This document shows positions 1 to 8,612 of a stretch of 64,000 nt of DNA, piece by piece. The stretch covers positions 186,001 through 250,000 of the forward strand of contig JACOEM010000004.1 in the NCBI GenBank assembly GCA_024998565.1, read 5' to 3'. This DNA comes from Nitrospira sp. (GTDB lineage: Bacteria; Nitrospirota; Nitrospiria; Nitrospirales; Nitrospiraceae). The notes beneath the pieces were generated by a model that searched no databases, was not told where the DNA came from, and saw only the letters and a program-made list of their open reading frames with translations. The translations under genes were made by a program, and so were the position numbers. The number at the start of each line of letters is the position of its first letter. Position 1 is the stretch's first letter.

Positions 1-2
1 CT

Positions 3-3000
3 GAGCCGATCCAGGGAATCAGCGCGTCGGTCCAGCCCGATCTGTTCACCGGCGTGCTGACGACCAGTGTCCCGCTCCTCGTGCCGCCGGGGCGCCACGG
101 GATGCAGCCGACACTCGCTTTGGCGTATGAGAGCAGTGGCGGTAACGATTGGGTCGGGATGGGCTGGAAGTTGGGCCTCGGCGCCGTGGAGCGGCAAACC
201 CGCTTTGGGGTGGATTACGCCGCACACGACTATACCCTGGGCGTGAACGGTATCGCTGGGGATCTGGTGCCCGCGCCGTCACCGGCTCCCAGCACGGAGT
301 ACCGACTGAAAATTGAAGGCCCGTTTGTGCGAGTCCAGCGACTCACCGCCGGGGATGGCCAACAATATTTTGTCGCGACAGACAAGTCCGGCACGACCTA
401 TTCATTCGGGCAAACGGCAGCCTCTCGCGTCGTTGACCCGGCTGATGCGGCCCGTATTTTTAAATGGGGCCTGGATCGCGTGGAAGATCGGGACGGCAAT
501 TATCTGACCGTCAGCTATACCAAAGACCAGAACCAGATCTATTTGAACGAGGTGGCCTATGCCGGCAACGGCAGCACCACGCCAACCAATGTGGTGACCT
601 TTCACCTCGAAGACCGTCCCGATACGCAAGCGCTGTATGTACCGAACTTCAAGGTTGTGACGGCGAAGCGGCTCAAATCGATCGATGTGCAGGCCAACAG
701 CGCACGGGTGCGCGCCTACCAGGTGACCTACGCCAGTAGCCAGACCACCGGACGATCGCTCTTGGCGTCGATCCAACAGTTTGGGAGTGACGCCGTCTTC
801 AATGGCTCCTACGCGATCACCAGTGGGACGGCGTTGCCGCCGGTAAGCTTAGGCTATGAAGCTGAAACCATCGCGTTGGGGGAGGACAGTGTCTGGGGAA
901 CCAGAAGTTATGGGATCAATTGTATCGGCACACCCAACTGTCGCCCGGCGGTGAGTTTTGCCGATGTGAACGGCGATGGCCGAGCCGATGTGGTCTATGA
1001 ACGGACCGATGTGACGGAATTTCGCGTCCTCCTCTCGTCCGGGACGAGTTTTGGCACCGATACGGCCTGGGGCTCGCGGGCCTATGGCGTGGCCTGTGCC
1101 GGGGCCTCCAATTGTCTGCCGAACTTCACCTTCGCGGACGTGAATGGAGACGGCAAGGCCGATTTTATCTATCAGCGTACGGATGTGGACGAGTTCCGCG
1201 TGCTGCTGTCCACCGGCACCGGCTTCGGGACCGATACGGCGTGGGGCTCGAAGAGTTACGGCGTGGCCTGTCTCGGCAACTCGAATTGCCGACCGGGCTT
1301 TGCCTGGACGGACGTGAACGGGGACGGCAAGGTGGACTTTGTCTATCATCGATCGGATGCCGATGAATGGCGCGTGCTCCTGTCCACCGGCACCAGCTTT
1401 GGGACGGATACCGCGTGGGGGACGAAGGCCTACGGGATTGCCTGCATCGGGGCGACCAATTGTCAGCCGAGTTTTAGCTTTGTCGATCTCAATGGGGACG
1501 GCCGCACAGATCTCGTCTACGAGCGCACGGGGACGACGGAATTCCGCGCCCTGCTGTCCACCGGGACGGCCTTTGCCACGGACACGGCGTGGGGATCTCG
1601 GGCCTATGGGATCGGCTGTGCCGGTGCGTCGAATTGCGTGCCCGCCTTCGGGTTCTTCGACGGCAATGGGGACGGCAAAGCGGATTTTATCTATCACCGC
1701 GTGGATGCCAATCAGTTCCGTGTCCTCCTCTCGACCGGCAGCGGGTTCGACACCGATACAGATTGGGGTGACAAGGATTATGGAGTCGCCTGTGCCGGGT
1801 CCAGCAACTGCCAACCGGCGTTTGGCTATTTTGATACGAACGGGGATGGCAAATCGGATTTTGTGTACAACCGCGACAATTCCAATGATCTCCGTGCGGT
1901 CGTGTCCAACGGAGCCGACTACAATCCTGACGCCCTGTGGGGGACTCGTGGAGCGGGCATCTCCTGTGTGGGCCCCCCGACCTGCCAACCCAGTTTCTCC
2001 TATATCGATGTCACCGGCGACGGCAAAGCCGACTTTACCTATATCCAGTCGGATAACAATAACCTGCGGGTGGCGCCGAGTGGTCCCGGTAAGTTTCTGC
2101 TGACCTCCGTCACCAACGGACTCGGCGGGGCGACGACGATTGCCTATGTCTATTCGCCCCAATATACGAACACCCAGCTTCCCATCCCGCTGGCGACGGT
2201 GAGTTCCCTCACGACCTGCGACAACTGGAGTGGATCATCCTGTACCGGGACTTCCTCCGTCACCTCTTATCTGTATAGCGGCGGGTTCTATCACATTGCC
2301 GAACGGGACCTGCGGGGGTTCAACTACGTCAAGGTCACCGGTCCGACCGGCCCCAGCGGCGAACAAGCCATCACCGAAACCTGGTTCCATCAAGGCAATG
2401 ATGTCGCGGTGGACACCAACAATCCCAATGTGGCCGTCGGCTACACCAAGGGCTTGGCCTATCGCGTCAAGGTCACCGATGCAGCCGGGTATATCTTTTC
2501 GAATACGACCACGGCCTATGTGGCCGACAGCGACAGCGCCGCCCCCTACTTTACGCCGGTGGCCCAGGTGGATGGGTCGCTGGATAACGGGGCCAAACAA
2601 ACCCGGACGGTCTATGCCGACTATGACGCCTATGGCAATGTTCTGCGCGAAGACCAGTCTGGTGATTTGAGCACGACCAGTGACGATCGAACCGTCGTAC
2701 GGACATTCGGCAATAACACGACCGATTGGCTGCTCGGCTTTCCGACCAGTGAGACGGTTTATCAAGGTATCGGGCTCAGTCCACAGGTGGCTCAATCCAC
2801 GTTCTATTATGACGGCACGACGAGTTGTACCACCGCCTCGACCAACCAGACGCCGACCAAGGGACATCTGACCCGCACCGTGCGATGGCTCAACGGCGGG
2901 ACGAATCCCGAAACCCGGATGGCCTATGATGCCTATGGCAATCTCGCCTGTACGCGGGATGCGAACGGCAACACCACCACGCTCACCTATGACGCGACCA

Positions 3001-6000
3001 ACACCTTTCCCACCACGGCGACCAATGCGCTGAGCCAGGTCACGACGACTCAGTATTATGGCGTTGGCGGTCAAGGTCTCACGAACGGGGTCTTCGGACA
3101 GGTCAAGAGCGTCACGGACGCCAACAGCCAGACGGTGGCCTATGAATATGACACGCTGAGCCGCCTGACGAAGACCACGGCGCCAGACGGGCTCGTGACA
3201 ACGACCACCTACAACTATGGCTCCGGGTTTTCCGTCGGCACCCAGCATGTGCTGACCAGCAGTTCCGGTGCCGGCGTGACGACGGCCTTGACCAGCGCGA
3301 ACTACTTCGATGGTCTGGGTCGCTCAGTGAAGACAGAGTCCAGCGGGCCGGACAGTGCCACGATTGTGACGGAACTGGAATATGACATTCGGGGCGCTGT
3401 GCGTAAACGGAGCTTGCCCTACTTCAAGACGGTCGAATCCGTCACCGGTCGCTGGTCCACGCTGCAATACGATGCGTTGGGTCGGCTGACACGCCTCGAC
3501 TTGCCAGACGGCACCCGGAGCTTGGCCTGTACCAGCGCCTGGGTGACGGTGGCCATCGATACGGCCAATCACCGGAAGCGCGAGACCAAGGATGCCTACG
3601 GCCGGACGGTCCGTGTCGATGAGTACCAAGGCACCACCAGCACCTGTGACACCACCGTCGGCAGCCCCTATGCCACGACGACCTATCAATACGATACGCT
3701 GGGCAACCTGCTGTCCGTCACCGATGCCAAGGGCAATGTGACGACCATGACCTACGACACCCTGAGCCGCAAGACGGCCATGCATGACCCGGACATGGGC
3801 GACTGGAGTTATCTCTACGATGCCGTCGGCAATCTGACGAAGCAGACGGATGCAAAGAGCCAGTTGCTTTGGTTTCGCTATGACGCCCTCAACCGGCGCA
3901 CGCAGAAGGATTTTACGACGCAAAAATCCCCCGGCGCCGGGGATGTTGTCTACACCTACGATGGCGGCACGTACAATCGGAACGGTCGCCTCCAGCAGGT
4001 CGTCGATGCCTCGGGCACCGTGGTCTTTCGCTACGATGCGCTCGGGCGGATCACGCAGACCGACAAGACCCTGGATGGGACGACCTATACCACGCAGAGT
4101 ACCTATGACGGATTGGGCCGCCTCCTGACCGTGACCTATCCCGGTAGCCCGACGACCGTGATCAGTTATGCCTACAACGGGCCGCTGTTGGAGAAGGTGT
4201 TCGATGGCACGACGACCTATATTCAGTACAGCCAATATAATGCGCTCGGTCAGGCAGGGCTGACGCGCTATGGCAATGGTGTGACCACCACGAAGACCTA
4301 CGCCCAGACCACCAACACGGTCTGTTCCCAACAGAATTTCCGCCTCTGCACTCTGAAGACAGCCGGACCGGCGGGGGTGCTGACGGCCAGCGCGGCGGCT
4401 CCCGGAACGGCCGTCAACCTGTCCACCGAAGGCACCACGGATTGGGCACACTGGGGGTTGACGAATGCGTCCAGCTTTAACCACAAGAGTGGCGTGACGG
4501 CGCAGATCAGCACGTTCTTTGCGGTGGGCGGCGGGACGGCCCAGCGCTTTGACGATAATCCCACCACGTATACGTGGACGGGTGGAACCCCCACGTCCAG
4601 TGCCACGAACAGTCCGACCGGCGTCTACATCGTCGGGCTGAACAAGGGCTTCCAGCTCACGGTTCCCGCCGACACCACGCCTCGCACGGTGAAGCTCTAT
4701 GTGGGCGGGTGGGGCGCGCAGGCAAAATTCGAAGCAATTCTGAGCGATCAGAGCGCGGCAGGATACACGGACACGTCCTTCAACGATTCCGGCAGTGGGG
4801 ATGGGACCAACCGCGTCTATACATTGACCTATCAGGCGGCATCTCCCAATCAGACCCTCACGCTCACCTGGACGGTGACGGGCATGAATGACTCTCAGTG
4901 GGGGAACGTGTCCCTGCAAGGAGCGACTCTGGTCACGGGGTCAGTCAGTGGCGCCCTCGCCGGGGGTCTCGCCACGCCCAGCGCCACGGTGACGCTCTCG
5001 ACTGAAGGCACGACGGATTGGGCCCATTGGGGCCTGACCACCGCCAGTAGTTTCAACCACAAGAGCGGCATCACCGCACAGATCAGCAATTACTCGGCTC
5101 TCGGAGGAGGCACCGCCGCACGCTACGACACCAACCCCAACGGGTACAGCTGGACAGATGGCACGCCGACGGCCAACGCCACGAATTCGCCCACAGGTCT
5201 GTACATCAATGGCTTGAATAAGGGGTTCCAGATCACGGTGCCGGCCGATACGACCTCACGGACCGTCAAGGTCTATGTCGGCGTCTGGGGCGCGCAAGGC
5301 AAACTGGAAGCCACGTTAAGCGACAGCAGTGCCAGCGCCTATGTGGACACCTCCGTCACCGATCCGGGAGGGAGTTCAGATGGCATCGCGCGCGTGTATA
5401 CCTTGACCTATCGGGCTGCATCGTCGGGTCAGACCCTCACGGTCAAGTGGACCGTGGAGACGATGCATGAGGCGCAATGGGGGAATGTCACCTTGCAAGC
5501 GGCCACGTTGGTGACCAACAGCAACAGCGGCACGGTCTATCAAGATCTGCAGTATGCCTACACGGCGGATGGGAATCTCACCACCATTGCGGACCATACG
5601 GTCGCAGGCGGGGTCGGGGACCAGGCCATGACCTACGATAGTTTGGACCGGCTGACTGAGGCCGAAGGCCCATATGGGAGCGGTGGGGCGACGGCGTCGA
5701 TCACCTATAGTTACAACGAAATCGGGAATCTGACGGCCAATTCACAGGTGGGCAGTTATACCTATCCCACCAGTGGCTCAAGCAGCGTGCGCCCGCATGC
5801 CGTGAGCACGGCAGGCAGCAACACGTATAGCTACGACGGCAACGGGAATATGACTGCCGGGGCGGGCCGATCATTCACCTACAACCTGGAAAACAAACCG
5901 CTCACGATCACGATTGGCGGACAGACAACCACGTTCGTCTATGACGGCGATAATGGGCGGGTGAAGAAGGTCGTGGGGAGCACGACGACGCGGTATATCA

Positions 6001-7079
6001 GCCGGCTCTATGAATGCGAGAATGCCAATTGCTCGCGGATGATCTTTGCCGGGTCCGAACGCGTGGCGACGCTGCCAGCGAGCGGAGGCATCCACTATTA
6101 TCACCAGGACCATTTGGGCTCGTCGTCTGTCATTACCGACGAGAGCGGTGCAAAGGTCCAGAATCTCTCGTATTTTCCGTACGGTGCAACCCGCACGAAC
6201 AGCTCACCGGTCACGCCGGCGGTGGATGTGCCGTACAAGTATACCGGGCAGGAACTGGATGCCAGTACGGACCTCTATAACTATGAGGCGCGTCAGTATG
6301 AGGCTTCGTTAGGACGATTCGTTTCTCCCGATACGGTGGTGCCCGATCCGTTCAATCCGCAAGACCTCAATCGCTATGCGTATGTGCGAAACAGTCCCTT
6401 CAATTACACGGACCCAACGGGGCATCTTACGTGTGAGAATCAGTATACCAGCGACTGTATCAGGCAGTGGCTTTATGATCTCTTCGGCGTGGACCGCACT
6501 GGCACTCCACCGACACAACCGCCACAATCGCCTCCCCCCGACAGTCCGCCTGTCGTGCCAGTCCGTGAAGTGACCGTGAACGACACGCGGCTGCCTCCGC
6601 CCATTCAATTGCCGCCCTTAGACTTCTTTCCTCCGTCGCCACCGCCCTCACTCCCGAATTGGGGAGTTGGACCGCCTAGAGGTGAAGACACCAGGAATAT
6701 TATCAACGAAATAGCCCAAGATGTCGTCGGGTCAGCGCTTCTGAGCGGACAGATGGCGGCAGTTGGGAAAGTTTCCTTGAAGGCGATCATGAAGGTAATC
6801 AATGCGGGCAAGTTGTTAAAGTCTAGCAAATCTTCTAAGTTGTACGAGCATGCCGGTCCCATGGGGAAGGAAGAGAAGGACCGCGTCTTCAAGTCTCTCA
6901 CCGTCAACACTGAGGTCGAGAAAAAAGATACCAAAAAAGGTCCGGTATACATGGCCGAAACTGAAGAAAGTGGGCTACTAAAATCCAGAGATTTCTCGTC
7001 TGGAGTTCCACCAGAAGGAAATCGACCGACGATTGACCTCGAGCTTCCCGGTCAACCGACAATTAAACTTCGGTTTTAG
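3..7079 (+). CDS. SpvB/FG-GAP/RHS-repeat polymorphic toxin, 5' partial
   Basis: The reading frame is open from the first bases (no stop, no clear start), so the true start lies upstream. Order seen: an SpvB/TcB-like N-terminal sequence (LVPPGRHGMQPTLALAYES near 80-140); seven FG-GAP/VCBS units (894-2111); a TcdB-middle/RHS section with many YD repeats (YDALGR, YDTLSR, YDGLGR, about 2600-4300); two copies of a beta-rich module (4410-5519); more YD repeats; and the RHS core with DHLGSSS (near 6110) and the hallmark GRFVSPD...NRYAYVRNSP...DPTG (6313-6423). After DPTG comes a variable tip: a Pro-rich linker (about 6500-6670) and an unrecognised domain of roughly 135 residues. In this family the RHS shell encloses and autocleaves a C-terminal toxin; secretion and toxicity here are inferred. 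The tip is visibly AT-richer than the shell, as expected for an exchanged toxin module. A probable immunity gene follows 7 bases downstream. Confidence 0.9.
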   Translation, partial: EPIQGISASVQPDLFTGVLTTSVPLLVPPGRHGMQPTLALAYESSGGNDWVGMGWKLGLGAVERQTRFGVDYAAHDYTLGVNGIAGDLVPAPSPAPSTEYRLKIEGPFVRVQRLTAGDGQQYFVATDKSGTTYSFGQTAASRVVDPADAARIFKWGLDRVEDRDGNYLTVSYTKDQNQIYLNEVAYAGNGSTTPTNVVTFHLEDRPDTQALYVPNFKVVTAKRLKSIDVQANSARVRAYQVTYASSQTTGRSLLASIQQFGSDAVFNGSYAITSGTALPPVSLGYEAETIALGEDSVWGTRSYGINCIGTPNCRPAVSFADVNGDGRADVVYERTDVTEFRVLLSSGTSFGTDTAWGSRAYGVACAGASNCLPNFTFADVNGDGKADFIYQRTDVDEFRVLLSTGTGFGTDTAWGSKSYGVACLGNSNCRPGFAWTDVNGDGKVDFVYHRSDADEWRVLLSTGTSFGTDTAWGTKAYGIACIGATNCQPSFSFVDLNGDGRTDLVYERTGTTEFRALLSTGTAFATDTAWGSRAYGIGCAGASNCVPAFGFFDGNGDGKADFIYHRVDANQFRVLLSTGSGFDTDTDWGDKDYGVACAGSSNCQPAFGYFDTNGDGKSDFVYNRDNSNDLRAVVSNGADYNPDALWGTRGAGISCVGPPTCQPSFSYIDVTGDGKADFTYIQSDNNNLRVAPSGPGKFLLTSVTNGLGGATTIAYVYSPQYTNTQLPIPLATVSSLTTCDNWSGSSCTGTSSVTSYLYSGGFYHIAERDLRGFNYVKVTGPTGPSGEQAITETWFHQGNDVAVDTNNPNVAVGYTKGLAYRVKVTDAAGYIFSNTTTAYVADSDSAAPYFTPVAQVDGSLDNGAKQTRTVYADYDAYGNVLREDQSGDLSTTSDDRTVVRTFGNNTTDWLLGFPTSETVYQGIGLSPQVAQSTFYYDGTTSCTTASTNQTPTKGHLTRTVRWLNGGTNPETRMAYDAYGNLACTRDANGNTTTLTYDATNTFPTTATNALSQVTTTQYYGVGGQGLTNGVFGQVKSVTDANSQTVAYEYDTLSRLTKTTAPDGLVTTTTYNYGSGFSVGTQHVLTSSSGAGVTTALTSANYFDGLGRSVKTESSGPDSATIVTELEYDIRGAVRKRSLPYFKTVESVTGRWSTLQYDALGRLTRLDLPDGTRSLACTSAWVTVAIDTANHRKRETKDAYGRTVRVDEYQGTTSTCDTTVGSPYATTTYQYDTLGNLLSVTDAKGNVTTMTYDTLSRKTAMHDPDMGDWSYLYDAVGNLTKQTDAKSQLLWFRYDALNRRTQKDFTTQKSPGAGDVVYTYDGGTYNRNGRLQQVVDASGTVVFRYDALGRITQTDKTLDGTTYTTQSTYDGLGRLLTVTYPGSPTTVISYAYNGPLLEKVFDGTTTYIQYSQYNALGQAGLTRYGNGVTTTKTYAQTTNTVCSQQNFRLCTLKTAGPAGVLTASAAAPGTAVNLSTEGTTDWAHWGLTNASSFNHKSGVTAQISTFFAVGGGTAQRFDDNPTTYTWTGGTPTSSATNSPTGVYIVGLNKGFQLTVPADTTPRTVKLYVGGWGAQAKFEAILSDQSAAGYTDTSFNDSGSGDGTNRVYTLTYQAASPNQTLTLTWTVTGMNDSQWGNVSLQGATLVTGSVSGALAGGLATPSATVTLSTEGTTDWAHWGLTTASSFNHKSGITAQISNYSALGGGTAARYDTNPNGYSWTDGTPTANATNSPTGLYINGLNKGFQITVPADTTSRTVKVYVGVWGAQGKLEATLSDSSASAYVDTSVTDPGGSSDGIARVYTLTYRAASSGQTLTVKWTVETMHEAQWGNVTLQAATLVTNSNSGTVYQDLQYAYTADGNLTTIADHTVAGGVGDQAMTYDSLDRLTEAEGPYGSGGATASITYSYNEIGNLTANSQVGSYTYPTSGSSSVRPHAVSTAGSNTYSYDGNGNMTAGAGRSFTYNLENKPLTITIGGQTTTFVYDGDNGRVKKVVGSTTTRYISRLYECENANCSRMIFAGSERVATLPASGGIHYYHQDHLGSSSVITDESGAKVQNLSYFPYGATRTNSSPVTPAVDVPYKYTGQELDASTDLYNYEARQYEASLGRFVSPDTVVPDPFNPQDLNRYAYVRNSPFNYTDPTGHLTCENQYTSDCIRQWLYDLFGVDRTGTPPTQPPQSPPPDSPPVVPVREVTVNDTRLPPPIQLPPLDFFPPSPPPSLPNWGVGPPRGEDTRNIINEIAQDVVGSALLSGQMAAVGKVSLKAIMKVINAGKLLKSSKSSKLYEHAGPMGKEEKDRVFKSLTVNTEVEKKDTKKGPVYMAETEESGLLKSRDFSSGVPPEGNRPTIDLELPGQPTIKLRF
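894..2111 (+). repeat. Seven in-frame FG-GAP/VCBS repeats, exact 174-base period
   Basis: The Trp codon opening each unit lies at 894, 1068, 1242, 1416, 1590, 1764 and 1938, exactly 174 bases (58 residues) apart with no indel. Each unit has the pattern W-G-x-x-x-Y-G-x-x-C-x-G-x-x-N-C, then a D-x-N-G-D-G-x-x-D Ca-binding loop, then F/L-R-V-L-L-S. The two Cys per unit could form a disulfide. The last unit is the most diverged (DVTGDG). Units are homologous but not identical in DNA. Confidence 0.9.
4410..5519 (+). repeat. Tandem duplication of a ~192-residue beta-rich module inside the RHS gene
   Basis: The motif STEGTTDWAHWGL begins at 4422 and again at 4998, 576 bases (192 residues) apart. 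Both copies then share FNHKSG, a TxWTxGTPT segment, NSPTG, GLNKGFQ, VPADTT, a VKxYVGxWGAQ strand and a closing QWGNVxLQxATLV. Many differences between copies are synonymous, suggesting an old duplication kept under selection. The pattern looks like an extracellular beta-sandwich (carbohydrate-binding-like) module; the ligand is unknown. Confidence 0.8.
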
Positions 7080-7086
7080 GTGACGC

Positions 7087-7671
7087 ATGATCAATGAATC
7101 AGTGATCTCAGTACCCCGCGACGAATTCAACAGGGACCTGCTCGCGCTGCACAACAGAGTCTTCTCACAAGCTGAAGACAGCCTCGTTCTTGCAGACATG
7201 TTAAGGCCGTTTGTCGAATCATCCTGGGAGACCATTCTGGTTCCTGGACACATTTTTGCCATGGACGAGGCTGCATTCGCGGCGCTCGCCGGCGCGGCGA
7301 TGAAGATGGGCGATGACCGCATGATCGTGACGGAATCAGAAACATTGCCTCACTATGGGGATACCTTTCGGATCGTGTGGGATCAAAAGGTGCTAGAGAA
7401 TCTTAGAGGTCTTTCATATATCACTGGCATGGAGCTGCATGTCTATGGCCAGTCTGGGACGTGGGGACTGATGTGTTATTTGAATGACTTTAGCCTGCTT
7501 GGAGGAACCCCTGCGGTGATGACCGCCTATCTCGAGACGGTAGGCGGTCGAGAACGAGCCAGAACTCAATTTATTGCCTACGCGGCAGACGCATGGTTCG
7601 AAATACCTCCTATGAAGCAGGTTCAAATCCTGAAACGAGTCGGCTGGTCATTCGATGATGCGGCGACCTGA
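7087..7671 (+). CDS. Hypothetical protein, candidate immunity protein of the RHS toxin
   Basis: A 194-residue soluble, acidic protein with no signal peptide or membrane segment. It begins 7 bases after the RHS stop, with AGGTGA just ahead of the ATG, so it is almost certainly co-transcribed. I do not recognise the fold. The segment GMELHVYGQSGTWGLMCYLND near residue 115 and the tail GWSFDD are the most distinctive stretches. Cytoplasmic immunity proteins are typically small orphans encoded directly after the toxin tip, which fits exactly, but the role is inferred from position only. Base composition matches the toxin tip rather than the RHS shell. Confidence 0.6.
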   Translation: MINESVISVPRDEFNRDLLALHNRVFSQAEDSLVLADMLRPFVESSWETILVPGHIFAMDEAAFAALAGAAMKMGDDRMIVTESETLPHYGDTFRIVWDQKVLENLRGLSYITGMELHVYGQSGTWGLMCYLNDFSLLGGTPAVMTAYLETVGGRERARTQFIAYAADAWFEIPPMKQVQILKRVGWSFDDAAT

Positions 7672-8282
7672 AGCAACGATAAAGTAGGTGTTGGTAGCCT
7701 GCCTAACGACTGCTGTTCATGAGTGTTCTATATCGGACATCCTATTTGTAAGTCATTGTAAAACCGTGTATGGGATTGAAATGTTTCAGTACCTAATACA
7801 TTGTTTACTTGTCGACTGGAGCCCTTTTAAGGCAAGACCTTGGCGCTCAAATACAGCCAATACAACTACGCCGCAAACGCAACCCCTGAAATTTTAAACG
7901 AAACCGCTTGTGCCAACGATGGGTGTAGCGGCTGCCCTCCACCAAACCTCATCTGTGCGATCCGAATCCAATCGGTTAGCTCCTTCCGTCCTGATCAAAC
8001 CCGACACACCTCCTTGGGTGCCCCCGCATAGCCTTCTTTCCTGTCCCTGTTCTCATCACGAATTCTCCTCAGCATACTTGGCCGCAATCTTCAGTCTCTG
8101 CTTATGGTAGATCTCCGCAACGATCTTCCGCAGCCGGAATTCCTCGCGACTGCTCCTGCTGTGCCTGCATTGTTGCTGGGTACGCTTGGGCTTGTGCCGT
8201 CTACAATGTAGCGGGTCGAGCAGTCTGGAAGAGAGCAAGTCGCACGAATGAAGGGAGTAGAGCTAAGGGACGGGTACTGAAC
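7672..8282. other. AT-richer gene-free stretch after the toxin module
   Basis: About 610 bases between the candidate immunity gene and the Hpt gene. I find no convincing gene. Short open frames exist on both strands (for example plus 7840-8031, and minus 8056-8238 with a Lys/Arg-rich helical C-terminal half), but none has a good ribosome site or recognisable product. The base composition resembles the toxin tip, so this may be debris of older toxin or immunity modules. Confidence 0.45.
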
Positions 8283-8612
8283 TCAGTGGATGTAGACAAT
8301 CTCGACGCGCGCGAGGAAATCCTTCAAGCCGTTGAGTTGATCGTGTAGCGCCGAGAGATTGTGTGCCATGGCGGCCCGCTCAAGTTGGTCGCCGATCACG
8401 CTGATCTGATCGAAACCGTACCCGCCGCCGTCGCCTTTCATGCGATGGCCAAGCATGCGAATCGTGTTGAGATCGCCCTGCTTCAGGCAGGACTCGATCG
8501 TGGTGAGATCCCGCTGCCGGTTGGCGAGGAACCCGGGGATGATGGCTTCAAGGCTGGAATCAATACGGACGGGGATCTTGTCGGGGCCTGGTTCAGCATG
8601 ATGGTGCATCAT
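8283..8612 (-). CDS. Hpt-domain phosphotransfer protein
   Basis: A 109-residue single Hpt domain. The phosphoacceptor His lies in [14 protein letters not shown] (about residues 54-67), the H-x-x-K-G signature of HPt modules in multistep phosphorelays. No other domain. Its start overlaps the stop of the hybrid kinase gene by 4 bases, indicating translational coupling. It probably accepts phosphate from the kinase's receivers and passes it to the free-standing response regulators upstream in the same block; partner identity is inferred. Confidence 0.85.
   Translation of the reverse strand: MMHHHAEPGPDKIPVRIDSSLEAIIPGFLANRQRDLTTIESCLKQGDLNTIRMLGHRMKGDGGGYGFDQISVIGDQLERAAMAHNLSALHDQLNGLKDFLARVEIVYIH

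Noticed and set aside
894..2111. CRISPR-like regular repeat
   Set aside because: The 174-base periodicity is coding, in frame and diverged; there are no short identical repeats with unique spacers. No CRISPR array was seen anywhere in the window.
849..4919. Long minus-strand open frames opposite the RHS gene (849-2162, 2235-3248, 3324-4919)
   Set aside because: They mirror the repeat structure of the plus-strand gene, have no ribosome sites, and their products are low-complexity shadows.
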